Shown: positions 42,954 to 52,700 of the stretch, piece by piece
Numbering within the stretch: the stretch's first letter is position 1
How the letters are laid out: each line of letters begins with the position of its first letter
Source: Solibaculum_A intestinale
GTDB lineage: Bacteria > Bacillota > Clostridia > Oscillospirales > Acutalibacteraceae
Direction: 5' to 3'
DNA: 64,000 nt
Assembly: GCF_040096205.1 (NCBI RefSeq)
Contig: NZ_JBBMFD010000007.1
Location: forward strand, 52,268 to 116,267
Notes under the pieces: model-generated
Seen by the model: only the letters and a program-made list of their open reading frames with translations
Database searches by the model: none
Told to the model about the DNA's origin: nothing
Made by a program: the position numbers and the translations under genes

Positions 42954-43006
42954 TATTCCCGGACGAATGTCCCTTCACAAGAAAAAAGCCATAAGGAGGA
43001 TTTCTC

Positions 43007-43354
43007 ATGAACTTTACGGAAGAAATGAAACGCGTGTTGTTAGCCGGCATCGGCGCGGTAGCCTGCACGGCGGAAAAAGCCGGCAGTTTGGTGGAAGAGT
43101 TTGTCAAAAAGGGCGAGCTGACGGTGGAACAGGGCAAGGTACTCAACGAGGAGCTCAAGCATAAGGTGAATGAAGCGGTGAAGGAACATGTCCGTGTGAC
43201 CGTGGTGAAGCAAGAGGCCGCCGAGCCGAAGGCGGAGGATCTTCTAAACGCCGTGGACAAGCTGACCCCCGAGGAGCTGGAGGCTCTCAAAAAGAAGCTC
43301 AACGAGATGGAGAAAACCGATGCGTGCGAATGCGACACCGACGAAGAAGAATAA
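43007..43354 (+). CDS. Phasin-like coiled-coil protein
   Basis: A 115-residue helical protein: MNFTEEMKRVLLAGIGAVAC, then EKAGSLVEEFVKKGELTVEQ and a charged helix to residue 110, ending in an acidic tail with two cysteines (CECDTDEEE). It resembles the small phasin-like proteins often found next to ABC1-kinase genes in Clostridia. AAGGAGG precedes the ATG. The kinase gene starts inside its 3' end (35-base overlap), pointing to coupled translation and joint action. Confidence 0.75.
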   Translation: MNFTEEMKRVLLAGIGAVACTAEKAGSLVEEFVKKGELTVEQGKVLNEELKHKVNEAVKEHVRVTVVKQEAAEPKAEDLLNAVDKLTPEELEALKKKLNEMEKTDACECDTDEEE

Positions 43355-44930
43355 AGAGAACCCCACCCGGCAGCGCCTGAAGGAAATGCTGGAGATCATG
43401 GCCAGACACGGCGTGGTCAAAGGGCTGACCCCCGAAAAGCTGCGTCTGATCCTGGAGGATCTGGGGCCTACCTATGTCAAGCTCGGGCAGATCATGTCCA
43501 TGCGCACCGACATTCTGCCCGAGCGGTACTGTCTGGAACTGACGAAGCTGCGCGCCGACGTTAGAGCATTCCCGTTTGAACAGGTAAAAGCGGTAATTGA
43601 GGAGCAGTACGAAAAGCCGGTGGAGGAAATCTTCTCCTTTCTGGATGAGAAGCCCCTGGGTTCCGCCTCCATCGCCCAGGTACACCGGGCGACTCTGCTG
43701 GACGGGTCGGACGTGGTTATCAAAGTGCAGCGGCCCGGTATCCGGGAAACCATGTCAAGAGACATCCGTCTGATGCAAAAAGCGGTGGGACTTCTGCATT
43801 TCGTCAGCGGCCCGGCGGGGGACGTGATCGACCTGAAGGCGGTGCTGGGAGAAATGTGGAACGTGGCCCAACAGGAGATGGATTTCCTGGTGGAAGCCGA
43901 CCACATCCGGGAATTCGCCAAGTGCAACGCGGACATTGCCTATATCGGATGGCCCCAGGTGGTGTGGAAGCTGACCACGCCGCAGCTGCTGGTGATGGAG
44001 TACATCGAAGGCTATTCCCTCGACGACGGGAAGGCCCTGGAGCAGCACGGGTACGACATGGAGGAAATCGGGATCAAGCTGGCGCAAAACTACGTCAAGC
44101 AGATTCTCGACGACGCGTTCTTCCACGCCGACCCCCATCCGGGCAACATCCGGGTGCGGGGCGGGAAGATCGTCTGGCTGGATCTGGGGATGATGGGGCG
44201 CCTTTCCCCCAGGGACCAGGCGCTTTTTCGCCGTGCGGTCAAAGCCATCGTCACCTCCGACGTCTACGAGCTCAAAACCATCCTGCTCACCCTCGGCAAC
44301 CACAACGGCCGCATCAACCACACCCGCCTTTATACCGACATCGACGACATGCTGACGAAATACGGCAGTATGGAGCTTGGAAGTATGGATCTGGGCAAAG
44401 TCGTCACTGAGCTCACCACCCTCGCCGCCGACCACAACATATCCATGCCCGCCGAAATCACCATGCTGGGCCGGGGGGTGGTCACCATCGAAGGGGTACT
44501 CAGCCGGGTGTGTCCCCAGGTCAATTTTATTCAGATTATGGCCAACCATCTTTCCGGCAACCTGGCGGAAGAATTCGATCTCAAGCGGGAAATCCGCCAC
44601 GCGGGCCGCTCCTTTCTGTCTACCTCCCGCAAATCTCTGGACATTCCCGCACAGATTTCCGACGCTCTGAAAATGGCCATCAAGGGGCAGGGAAAACTCA
44701 ATCTGGAGATTACCGGTTCGGAAGAGCCGCTTGGCCAGCTGGACAAAATGGTCAATAAAATTGTCGTCGGCATCATCACCGCGGCTCTTCTCATCGGCTC
44801 AAGCCTCATCTGCACCACGCAGATGCAGCCGCAGATTCTGGGCATTCCGTTTCTTGGGATTCTGGGATACTGTGCCTCAATGGTGATGCTGATTTGGTTG
44901 TTTGTAAAGTTTATCCATAAGAAACATTGA
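43320..44930 (+). CDS. ABC1 (UbiB/AarF/ADCK) family protein kinase-like protein
   Basis: A 536-residue member of the ABC1 atypical kinase family. Features in order: KxGQ motif (VKLGQIMSMRTDILP, about residues 52-66), PLGSASIAQVHRA, VVIKVQRPG with the ATP lysine, FFHADPHPGN catalytic loop and VWLDLGMMGRL metal-binding Asp, then two C-terminal membrane helices (about 478-500 and 506-530). Homologues support ubiquinone or other isoprenoid-lipid metabolism; in anaerobic Clostridia the substrate is unknown. ATG 43320 lies inside the phasin-like gene. Confidence 0.9.
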   Translation: MRANATPTKKNKENPTRQRLKEMLEIMARHGVVKGLTPEKLRLILEDLGPTYVKLGQIMSMRTDILPERYCLELTKLRADVRAFPFEQVKAVIEEQYEKPVEEIFSFLDEKPLGSASIAQVHRATLLDGSDVVIKVQRPGIRETMSRDIRLMQKAVGLLHFVSGPAGDVIDLKAVLGEMWNVAQQEMDFLVEADHIREFAKCNADIAYIGWPQVVWKLTTPQLLVMEYIEGYSLDDGKALEQHGYDMEEIGIKLAQNYVKQILDDAFFHADPHPGNIRVRGGKIVWLDLGMMGRLSPRDQALFRRAVKAIVTSDVYELKTILLTLGNHNGRINHTRLYTDIDDMLTKYGSMELGSMDLGKVVTELTTLAADHNISMPAEITMLGRGVVTIEGVLSRVCPQVNFIQIMANHLSGNLAEEFDLKREIRHAGRSFLSTSRKSLDIPAQISDALKMAIKGQGKLNLEITGSEEPLGQLDKMVNKIVVGIITAALLIGSSLICTTQMQPQILGIPFLGILGYCASMVMLIWLFVKFIHKKH

Positions 44931-44968
44931 GGAAACGGATATCTTCCTGCCAAACTGGGAATAACTAC

Positions 44969-44997
44969 TTGACAAGCCATTCTTCCATTGCTATAAT
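44969..44997 (+). promoter_or_regulatory. Promoter of tRNA-Lys
   Basis: Perfect TTGACA (44969-44974), 17-base spacer, TATAAT (44992-44997), giving a leader of about 90 bases before the tRNA. Confidence 0.92.
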
Positions 44998-45094
44998 ATT
45001 TTAGTCGCTTTGCGGCTCATATTCTTAAGCAACGGGATACCAATGCGGCAGTTCAAGCGGCCTGCAGAAAGGACCCGTCAAGAGAATGGAATCT

Positions 45095-45170
45095 GACCCA
45101 TTAGCTCAGTTGGCAGAGCACTTGACTTTTAATCAAGGTGTCCGGAGTTCGAATCTCCGATGGGTCACCA
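45095..45170 (+). tRNA. tRNA-Lys (anticodon TTT)
   Basis: Complete 76-base cloverleaf: acceptor GACCCAT/ATGGGTC, D-arm AGCTCAGTTGGCAGAGC, anticodon arm CTTGA-CTTTTAA-TCAAG with TTT, T-arm GGAGTTCGAATCTCC and encoded CCA. Confidence 0.98.
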
Positions 45171-45187
45171 GCGGCTCGCCGCCGCGG

Positions 45188-45221
45188 ACAAATCGCGCAC
45201 TTGTACAAGTGCGCGATTTGT
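45188..45221 (+). terminator. Terminator of tRNA-Lys (34-base perfect palindrome)
   Basis: ACAAATCGCGCACTTGT is followed directly by its reverse complement; the following TATTATA is only moderately T-rich. Confidence 0.75.
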
Positions 45222-45260
45222 ATTATACGCTCTCACACAAACGACATCGTTTCTCCTTTT

Positions 45261-45320
45261 CTTAATATCACAAAAGCACCCCGTAAACAAAAGTTTACGG
45301 GGTGCTTTTGTGATATTAAG
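45261..45320. repeat. 28-bp perfect inverted repeat (strong hairpin)
   Basis: 45261-45288 and 45293-45320 are exact reverse complements around AAAA. The arms start CTTAATATCACAAAAGCACC. The inner part (AAAAGCACCCCGTAAAC) looks like a terminator stem with T-run on one side, but the outer 10 AT-rich pairs make it unusually long. Confidence 0.9.
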
Positions 45321-45806
45321 AACGCTGTTTTGATGAATCGTATATTTTGCGCAGCAAAATATACTCCCACGGTATCGGTAAACTTGGAGACTTCATGAAT
45401 CAACATTTATAATCAGCAAATTAAATATAATTATTCCACTATATTTATGAATATTGTCAATAGTATTCGTATCCAGAAACTGGTACACTTTATGCGGCTA
45501 GATCATATAAGGTGATTTTATTCATTTAGGGGAGAAAAATAAATGATTGACGCTTGATTTACGCCAAAGCGACGGACAACTATCAATAAGGCCGGCATTT
45601 TCAGCTACTCAACTTTCGTTTGGGCACAGACCAAACAAATTAACCGGATTTCCCGCAAATGTCCGCCGGCCTAAAATAAATTTCCGGCCCGACTGACGCG
45701 GACGCTGGAATTTCATACAGATCCGCAAATCTGCGGTAGGAAAGGAGGGAGAAGACGCCGGAGGAAGAATAAGAAACATCCTGAATGAAGAATGGAGGCG
45801 TAGAAA
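45321..45806. other. Upstream region of the first lyase gene
   Basis: From 45340 to 45364 there is an 11-bp-arm palindrome (GTATATTTTGC-gca-GCAAAATATAC), a possible operator. The DNA to about 45540 is AT-rich and probably holds the promoter, but no hexamer pair is convincing. A long GC-richer leader follows with a small CCGCA/TGCGG hairpin near 45722-45738. No gene is seen. Confidence 0.5.
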
Positions 45807-48800
45807 ATGGCAAGAAGCAGAAAACTCGTGTCCCTGATCCTGGCGCTGACCATGTGCCTTTCTCTGTTCGCCGTCAACACAGCCGCTGCCGAAGACGATG
45901 TCGATTCCTTGCCGGAGGCTGTATTTGACGTCTACAAAAGCGAAATGGACCGCGGCTTCCTCTGCGCGGCCGTGGGCAACGGCGTATTCCTTTCCTGGCG
46001 TCTTTTCCCCGAGGAAGCCACTGGATTTGACGATGAGGCCAAGCGTCTAACAGGGACCGACTTCGCTGTCTTCAAAAATGGCGTAAAGATTGCCGATGTT
46101 ACCGACAGCACCGACTATCTCGATGCCACCGGAACGATCGACGACGAGTATGTGATCGTAACGGTAGTGGACGGCAAATACGTCAGCCGCTCCAAAGCGC
46201 TTAAGCCTGCCCCCCGGCTGACCGACGGCTACGCCGACGCCAGCGGCAACGGCGCTGACCTCTCCGGCTATCTGGCGTTCCCGCTGCATCGTCCAGCCGA
46301 CGTGACGCTACCGCACAGTACCATCGCCGGTGAAACCCAGACCTGGCCTTATTACATGGACGAAATGCAGGTCGCTGACGTGGACGGCTCCGGGGAGCTC
46401 TCCTTTGTCATCAAGTGGCAGGGGCATAACCCCGACGTGATCAACCCCGACTACACCACGCCGGTTATTTACCAGTGCTACAAGATGGATGGAACGATTC
46501 TATGGGAAATTAATCTGGGCATCAACATCCGCGCCGGCCAACACTACTCCGCGCCAAACCTGGAGGACTTGGACGGAGACGGCAAGGCTGAATTTTTGGT
46601 TAAGACTGCTCCCGGCTCCAAGTGGAGAAGCTTTGAAAACGGCGTGTACGACGAATCCGTCCCCTATACCTACATCACCATGGTGGAAACCGGCCAGACC
46701 CGGTGGGACGGCACGAGCAACTGGAGCCATGAGGACGACTTCCGCACCAACGACGGCACCACCACTCCCGCTACCCGGGAGGACGGGACGCTGTTCCAGT
46801 GGATGGTCCAGTTCTTTAAGAACTGGCAGGACCACCCCGAGGTACGGGCAGCCTATTACGGCCCAAACCTGGAATACAACGCCTATGAGGACCGGGGCGG
46901 CTACGGCTGGTGGGCCTATCCCCCGCAGGTGATGCTGGGGATGTTCCCGGCCGATTATGAGAAGATGGACCTAAACGGCGATACGCCCGGCCCGGTGGGG
47001 ACCGCCGGAAAGTACAACACCTTTGTCGCCAGCGCCGCCGACACCGGCTGGACGCAGGAGCAGTGGGACATCCTCAACGCCATGCCAAAGGATCCCGCCG
47101 CGTTCAAAAACCATGTAATCACCGACGAAGAGGCGCTGGCACTGGCTCACCTCTTTTACGCCAGCCGCAATCCCTCCAATCGGTTTGTAAGCGGCCATGT
47201 GATCGACGCGCCGGAATTCTATACCGTGTTCAACGGCGAAACGGGCGCGGAGATGGACACTATTCCCTATGCCGTGCAGGCCGGTATGAAAGACCCGGTT
47301 ACCGGGAAATATTACCCGGACATCGGCATTCTGTGGAACGACTTTACCGCCACCGTCGAGCCCATGAACCGGGTGGAGCGCAGCAAGAGTTCGGCGGCGT
47401 ATCTGGACGGCCCCGGTCAAAATCCCAGCGCACTGGTGGGACGCGGCTATTATTCCCGCACCACCTTCACCCGCTATGACTGGGACGGCGAAAATCTGAC
47501 CAGTAAGGTTATCGCCGATACGGGATTTGAAGTCTGCCCCAACCCGTTCAAAAACGGCCCCGTCGAATATGACTGGAGTACCTGGCCCAACATCACCACC
47601 TCCCCGAACGTTACCTATGGCAATACTCACGGCGGCCCTGGCCGCGGCGAAGGTCCCTATGTCTTCGATCCGGCGAAGCCGCGCGACGTGGTCCGGGACG
47701 AAAACGGAAAGGGCTACTCCGCCACCGAGCAGGGCCAGCATCAAATGAGCATCATGGATGTGGACGGGGACGGCTTTGATGAGATCATCCACGGCGGCGT
47801 CACCTATAACAGCGACGGCAGCATCCGCCATGTGGAATACTACTGGCATTTTGCTGACGGTTCCACCTCCACGGAGCCAGGCGTTGGCCCGGGCACCTGG
47901 GATAAAATTCAGCACGGGAACTCCATCCAGGTGGCCTATCTCCATCCCGACCAGGAAGATCCCATGACCTGGATGGACGCCGCGGAAGGCGGATGGGTCG
48001 GCGCGGTTTTGCAAAACGCGAATACCGGCGAGATCGTCTACTTTGATGCAAACGGCACCGAGGACGCCTGGTCTGGCTCAAGCCTCTACCACGGGCGCGC
48101 CACCATGGGCAAATTTACCGACGAGCCCGGCTGGCAGATTGTGGCGAGCAACAACCAAACACGCACGACGCCCATCGGCGTTTTGGGCGGCCTGCGTCAG
48201 CATGACGGTACAAAATCCCAGTATAACCCCTCCATCGGCACCAACTTCAACATCAACTGGCGCCCCAACCTCACCACACAGGTGGTCGCGGGTACCAACG
48301 CCACCTTAGGCGCCGCGGCCAACGTCACCCTGCAGGATTCCGATGGAAAGGGAGGCGAATTTGCCGATATCCTGAAGACACAGGATACCCTCGCCCACGG
48401 CGGCACAAAGGGCCAGCCTGCAATGAAGGCCGACCTTCTGGGCGACTACCGGGAAGAACTGGTTCTGGGAACGACGAATGAAGCAGGGCCTGAGCTGCGC
48501 ATCTATTTTAACGCTGAGGATTCCACCCATAAGCTGGCTACGCTGATGGCCGACCGGCGCTACCGGGTGGAAATCAACCGCCAGCAGGGCGAGTACAACC
48601 AGCCGGCATACACGGGCTACTATTACGGCTCGGATATGCGCATGGACGTTTACTTCCAGTCTATCCAGCCCAAGCTTTCCTCCACGGTCTATAACGCGAA
48701 GACCGGCAAAGACCGCTATCTGGTAAACGAAACCATTACCGCTACCATCTCCACGCCCACGAGCGTCAACCAGGTGGCACTGCAGACGGAGGCCGGCCTA

Positions 48801-49289
48801 GGCCTGGCGGCCTTTACCAGTGTGGAGACGGTGGGCAACTATAAGGTCTGGACGCTTCAGTTCCCACTGGGCACGGCAGGCGACCGTACGCTCAGCGTCC
48901 TGGCTGCCGGGGAAGACGGCGTTCTGGCTGCATCCGGCGTGTATGTATCCTTTGCGGTTGGCAGCAAGCCGGCTGCGCCTCCGGTGGGGAACGATCCGAA
49001 AGTCAAGGAGGTCAAGCTGGTATCGGGAACCATGAAGGTAAACACACCCATCGTATTCCAAATCAAGACTACCACCGCAGTCACCAAGGTGGCGTTCTTC
49101 AACGAGTCCGGCGCAGGCCTCGCCTCTTCCCCGGCCCCCACTTATGTGGACCAGGGTGGCGAACGCGTCTGGACGGTTACGCTGTCGCTGGGTTCGCCCG
49201 GGTCACGCACGCTCAAAGCGAAGGCCCAGGGCGCCGACGGCAAATGGATGGATTCGGATCATACCATTTCATTCAGCCTGACAAGATAA
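45807..49289 (+). CDS. Secreted rhamnogalacturonan lyase (PL11 type) with C-terminal repeat pair
   Basis: An 1160-residue secreted protein. Residues 1-28 are a signal peptide ending AAA. Residues about 45-950 form the PL11 rhamnogalacturonan-lyase region: NGVFLSWRLF (58-67) opens the N-terminal beta domain, and the beta-propeller shows calcium-binding DxDGxG loops VADVDGSGELS (189-199), LEDLDGDGKAE (252-262) and IMDVDGDGFDE (649-659), ending with EYNQPAYTGYYYG (929-941). Such enzymes cut rhamnogalacturonan-I backbone by beta-elimination. Insertions around 280-470 make it longer than the usual 600 residues, and it diverges more from YesW than its two paralogues. Residues 957-1160 are the two shared repeats. 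GGAGGCG precedes the ATG. Confidence 0.85.
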   Translation: MARSRKLVSLILALTMCLSLFAVNTAAAEDDVDSLPEAVFDVYKSEMDRGFLCAAVGNGVFLSWRLFPEEATGFDDEAKRLTGTDFAVFKNGVKIADVTDSTDYLDATGTIDDEYVIVTVVDGKYVSRSKALKPAPRLTDGYADASGNGADLSGYLAFPLHRPADVTLPHSTIAGETQTWPYYMDEMQVADVDGSGELSFVIKWQGHNPDVINPDYTTPVIYQCYKMDGTILWEINLGINIRAGQHYSAPNLEDLDGDGKAEFLVKTAPGSKWRSFENGVYDESVPYTYITMVETGQTRWDGTSNWSHEDDFRTNDGTTTPATREDGTLFQWMVQFFKNWQDHPEVRAAYYGPNLEYNAYEDRGGYGWWAYPPQVMLGMFPADYEKMDLNGDTPGPVGTAGKYNTFVASAADTGWTQEQWDILNAMPKDPAAFKNHVITDEEALALAHLFYASRNPSNRFVSGHVIDAPEFYTVFNGETGAEMDTIPYAVQAGMKDPVTGKYYPDIGILWNDFTATVEPMNRVERSKSSAAYLDGPGQNPSALVGRGYYSRTTFTRYDWDGENLTSKVIADTGFEVCPNPFKNGPVEYDWSTWPNITTSPNVTYGNTHGGPGRGEGPYVFDPAKPRDVVRDENGKGYSATEQGQHQMSIMDVDGDGFDEIIHGGVTYNSDGSIRHVEYYWHFADGSTSTEPGVGPGTWDKIQHGNSIQVAYLHPDQEDPMTWMDAAEGGWVGAVLQNANTGEIVYFDANGTEDAWSGSSLYHGRATMGKFTDEPGWQIVASNNQTRTTPIGVLGGLRQHDGTKSQYNPSIGTNFNINWRPNLTTQVVAGTNATLGAAANVTLQDSDGKGGEFADILKTQDTLAHGGTKGQPAMKADLLGDYREELVLGTTNEAGPELRIYFNAEDSTHKLATLMADRRYRVEINRQQGEYNQPAYTGYYYGSDMRMDVYFQSIQPKLSSTVYNAKTGKDRYLVNETITATISTPTSVNQVALQTEAGLGLAAFTSVETVGNYKVWTLQFPLGTAGDRTLSVLAAGEDGVLAASGVYVSFAVGSKPAAPPVGNDPKVKEVKLVSGTMKVNTPIVFQIKTTTAVTKVAFFNESGAGLASSPAPTYVDQGGERVWTVTLSLGSPGSRTLKAKAQGADGKWMDSDHTISFSLTR
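48675..49286 (+). repeat. C-terminal repeat pair in PL11 protein 1
   Basis: Repeat 1 (residues 957-1052) has TEAGLGLAAF, VWTLQFPLGTAGDRTLSVL; repeat 2 (1066-1160) has NESGAGLASS, VWTVTLSLGSPGSRTLKAK. The common core is NExGxGLA - about 12-15 residues - WT(L/V/Y) - LGSxGxRTL. Confidence 0.85.
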
Positions 49290-49718
49290 CCCCTCTTCGC
49301 TGCTTTTTGCAGTGCCAGCAGCATGGCCCTTATGGCGCATACCAGTTCCAGATGCACGCTTTTTTTGAGGAAGCCATCCCCGCCCTGAAACAGCAACAGA
49401 CAGATGGGAAAATAATCTGTATTTTGGAAAACAGGTCTATTTTTACAATACTTTTATCCTAATATGCAATGGTATTACACAACATTGCTAGTATACTTTT
49501 AGTGAATCAAGAAAAATATTACAAATATGACGAATTTGGAGTTTGCCTTCTTCTCTTCCCTGTTGCAGGATTGTTGTTTCCTTTGCCCGCATACCTATGA
49601 AATTGTGCATTTCTTTTCTTCCTGCCGGATGCATCCGCGAAAGCCTTCCGATCTGGACGGCAACGCGTTGACATACAGTCCGCTCGACAATGCAACCACA
49701 AAGAAGGAGGAACGTAGT
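49290..49718 (+). other. Intergenic region before the beta-helix gene
   Basis: No gene is seen. 49430-49530 is AT-rich and contains TATACT (49492-49497) but no good -35. An open frame extends the next gene upstream to 49527 but lacks a ribosome binding site and a signal peptide at that start. Confidence 0.45.
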
Positions 49719-52700
49719 ATGCAGACCGTTCAAACATCATCCCGATGCAAGTGGAGAACGCTCGTTGCGTGGCTCGCGGCGATCGCTCTGCTGGTGATGC
49801 AGCAGGTCCCTGTTTTCGCCCAGTCCCCCGCAGGCGTGGTTTCCCCGTCCATCACCGTACGGGACTTTGGCGCCAAGCTCGACGGCGTAACCGACGATTC
49901 CGCCGCGTTACAAGCGTATTTCGCGGCAGTCGGCCCCACCGGGACCATGGTCATTCCCGAAGGCGGAGTACTCTATTTGGAAAACCCCGTCACCCTGGAT
50001 CTGCAGGGGGACATGGGCTTCACCTTTGAATGCCGCTCCCCCATCAAAACCAGCGCTTCCCTGCAAAACGCCCTGACCATTACCAACGGCTACCCGTCGT
50101 ACATCGACTTCTGGGTAACCGGCGGCGGCACCCTGGCCGATTACAGCGCGGAAGCCCCCGCGGGCGGTACCACGGCGCTGACCCTAGTGGCTCTGCGCGG
50201 CGGCGAGTACCGCATTCAGGGCGAAAATTACCAGGGCCGGGTGGTCAAAATCAGCAAACAAGCTTCCGGTCAGCCCAAAACTTCTATGATGCGCATCTCC
50301 AAGCTGCGCACCGTCAAGTGCGGCCAGTCCATGTACGTCAAGGCGGACAGCGCCTTCGGCGACTTTGAGGACATCTACATTGAGGAAGACGTTTACGGGC
50401 CGATCATTGAGAAAACCCATGATGTGGGCATCTCAAAGGCCGTGTGCTATTTCACCGGGAAGACCGGCTTCCAGTTTCTAAACGTGGGCACCTCCAACCT
50501 CAGCAACATCACCTGCTACGGCAAAAGCAAGAGCGATGTGGAAAACCAGGTAGAGGGGCCCGGCAACAACATCGATCTGTTCCGGGTTCTCGGGACCGCC
50601 AAGTTCACTATGAACCGGTGCACCTACGCCTACGGCAAAACCGGCCTGTATGTGGCGAAGGACGGCGGCGAACGCAGCCTCAACAACAATTATAACAATA
50701 TCACAACCTTCGGCAATTCGGAATACGGGGTCCACATTGTGGGCTGCCTGGACAGTTTGATCGAAGTGAACTCCGACGGGGACGAGGTTGGGCTCTTTGT
50801 TGAAGGCGGCACGCCCAATCAGGTGACCGCCAACGTTTCCAACGCCCAAAAGACAGGGCTCATCCTTTCGGATGTTTCCAACGTCCCGGTGACGGGAACC
50901 TTTATCGACAACAACCAGAGCGGTGCCGCCGGTCAGTATGACATTGACCTGCGCGCTCCGGGTCAAAAGGTTCTTCTCCACGGGGTCACCGCCACCAGCG
51001 AAAAGACGCAGGCCAATGTGAACCTGCCCGCGCAAAATCAAGTCGAGGTGCAGGCGAGCACCATCGGCTCCTATACCAATCCTCCCAGGAAGGTGGAGTA
51101 TGAGGGAACGGAAGCGGCCGACGCCGAGCGCCCCGATCCCGCCAACTGGGAAATTGGAGACCTGGTTCGCTTCACCGATACCGGCGACGGCTCGGGAACG
51201 GGGGCCTACCTTCTGGGCGAAGAGGGCCGCTGGGTTAAAGTAGCCGCCTCTCCGGCGCCTTCCGAAGTCCCGGTGGATACCTTGGAGCCGCCCAAGATCG
51301 ACATCATCCCTTCCAGCGGCATCACCCAGGTGGACACCTCGGTGAGCATTCTCGACTACGGCGCCAAACTCGACGGCGTAACCGATGATTCCGATGCACT
51401 GCAAGCCTATTATAACGCCGTGGGCGGCAGCGGCACCGTTTACATACCAGCCGGCGGCGTTCTTTATCTGGAAAAGGGCGTCACCTTTGACTTAGGCGGC
51501 AAGAGCGGCTTTGTGCTGCGCTGCGATTCCCCGATCAAAGCCAAGCCCGGCATCGGCAACGCGGTGAGCATTGTAAACGGGTATCCCGCCAGTGTCAACT
51601 TCCGGCTGCGCGACGGCGGCCAGACCGCGGACTACACCCAGCGCGACCCGGAGGGGGGCGACCAGGGCCTTTATCTGCGGGGCGTGCAAGGCGGCGTGTA
51701 CAAAGTGACGGCCGACCGGTACAAGGGCCGGGTGCTGCGGGTGGACAAAGCCCTGCCCGGCGAACCGGAAACCAAAGACCTGCATTTTGCCCAAATGGAA
51801 ACCCGGTCTTCCTCGGACAAGAAAAACCGGTGCGGCCAGTCCTTCTGGATGGAAGAGGTCAGCGGCGTCTATATAGCCAACGCCTGGCTGTTCTGGGATG
51901 ATTTCGGCCCGGTATTCCAAAAGGTCAACGACATTACCATTGTCCATCTGGAAAACGGATGGGATCACACGGGTATCCGCTTTGAGGGCTGCTCCCGGGT
52001 GCATATCGCCAAGTTCGCCCTAGGCGACGAAACCTATACTACCACCCAGATCGTCGTCACTTCCGCGCCGGATGGGACCCGTTGGAAGGATTTCTACATC
52101 GGCACCTATTTCTCCTTCCTGGTGGGCTCCGCCATGCTGGTGGAGCATTCTGAAGAGGACGCCAACTTTATCATCGAAGGTACGGTGTTTGCCAGCAATG
52201 ACCGTCCCATGGTAATCAACGACGTACACGGCTTCTCCATTGCCTGCGACACCAGCGGCAACCACGGAGACGGCGGCAAGGGGCTGCGCATCGAAAATTC
52301 TTCCGATGGAACTGTGAAAGCCTCTATGCCGGGTACCCTGGACAATCTGGACATTGTCGATTCCCGCAACATCACCGTGACCGGCACCGTGGGCGGGACC
52401 GCCTCGGTACAGGGTGTATGCGAAAATATCCGCTTGGAGAGCCTCATTCTCAAGGGAATCCTAACATTGAGCGAACAAAACGGCACCACCCTCGCAAACG
52501 GCAGCTACGGCGGCATCGTCGGCACACCTCACAAGCGCAACCTGCTGGGATATGAGTCGGCCGACGCGAAAACGCCTGCCCTGGACAACTGGGAAGCCGG
52601 CGACATCGTCCGATTTACCGATCTGGGCGACGGCTCGGGCAGCGGCTACTATCAGAAGAGCAGCGAGACGCAATGGACACCTCTCTGGAAAGAAAACGTC

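Noticed and set aside
49527..49718. A 64-codon N-terminal extension of the beta-helix protein
   Set aside because: It would hide the signal peptide inside the protein and has no ribosome binding site; AAGGAGG precedes 49719.
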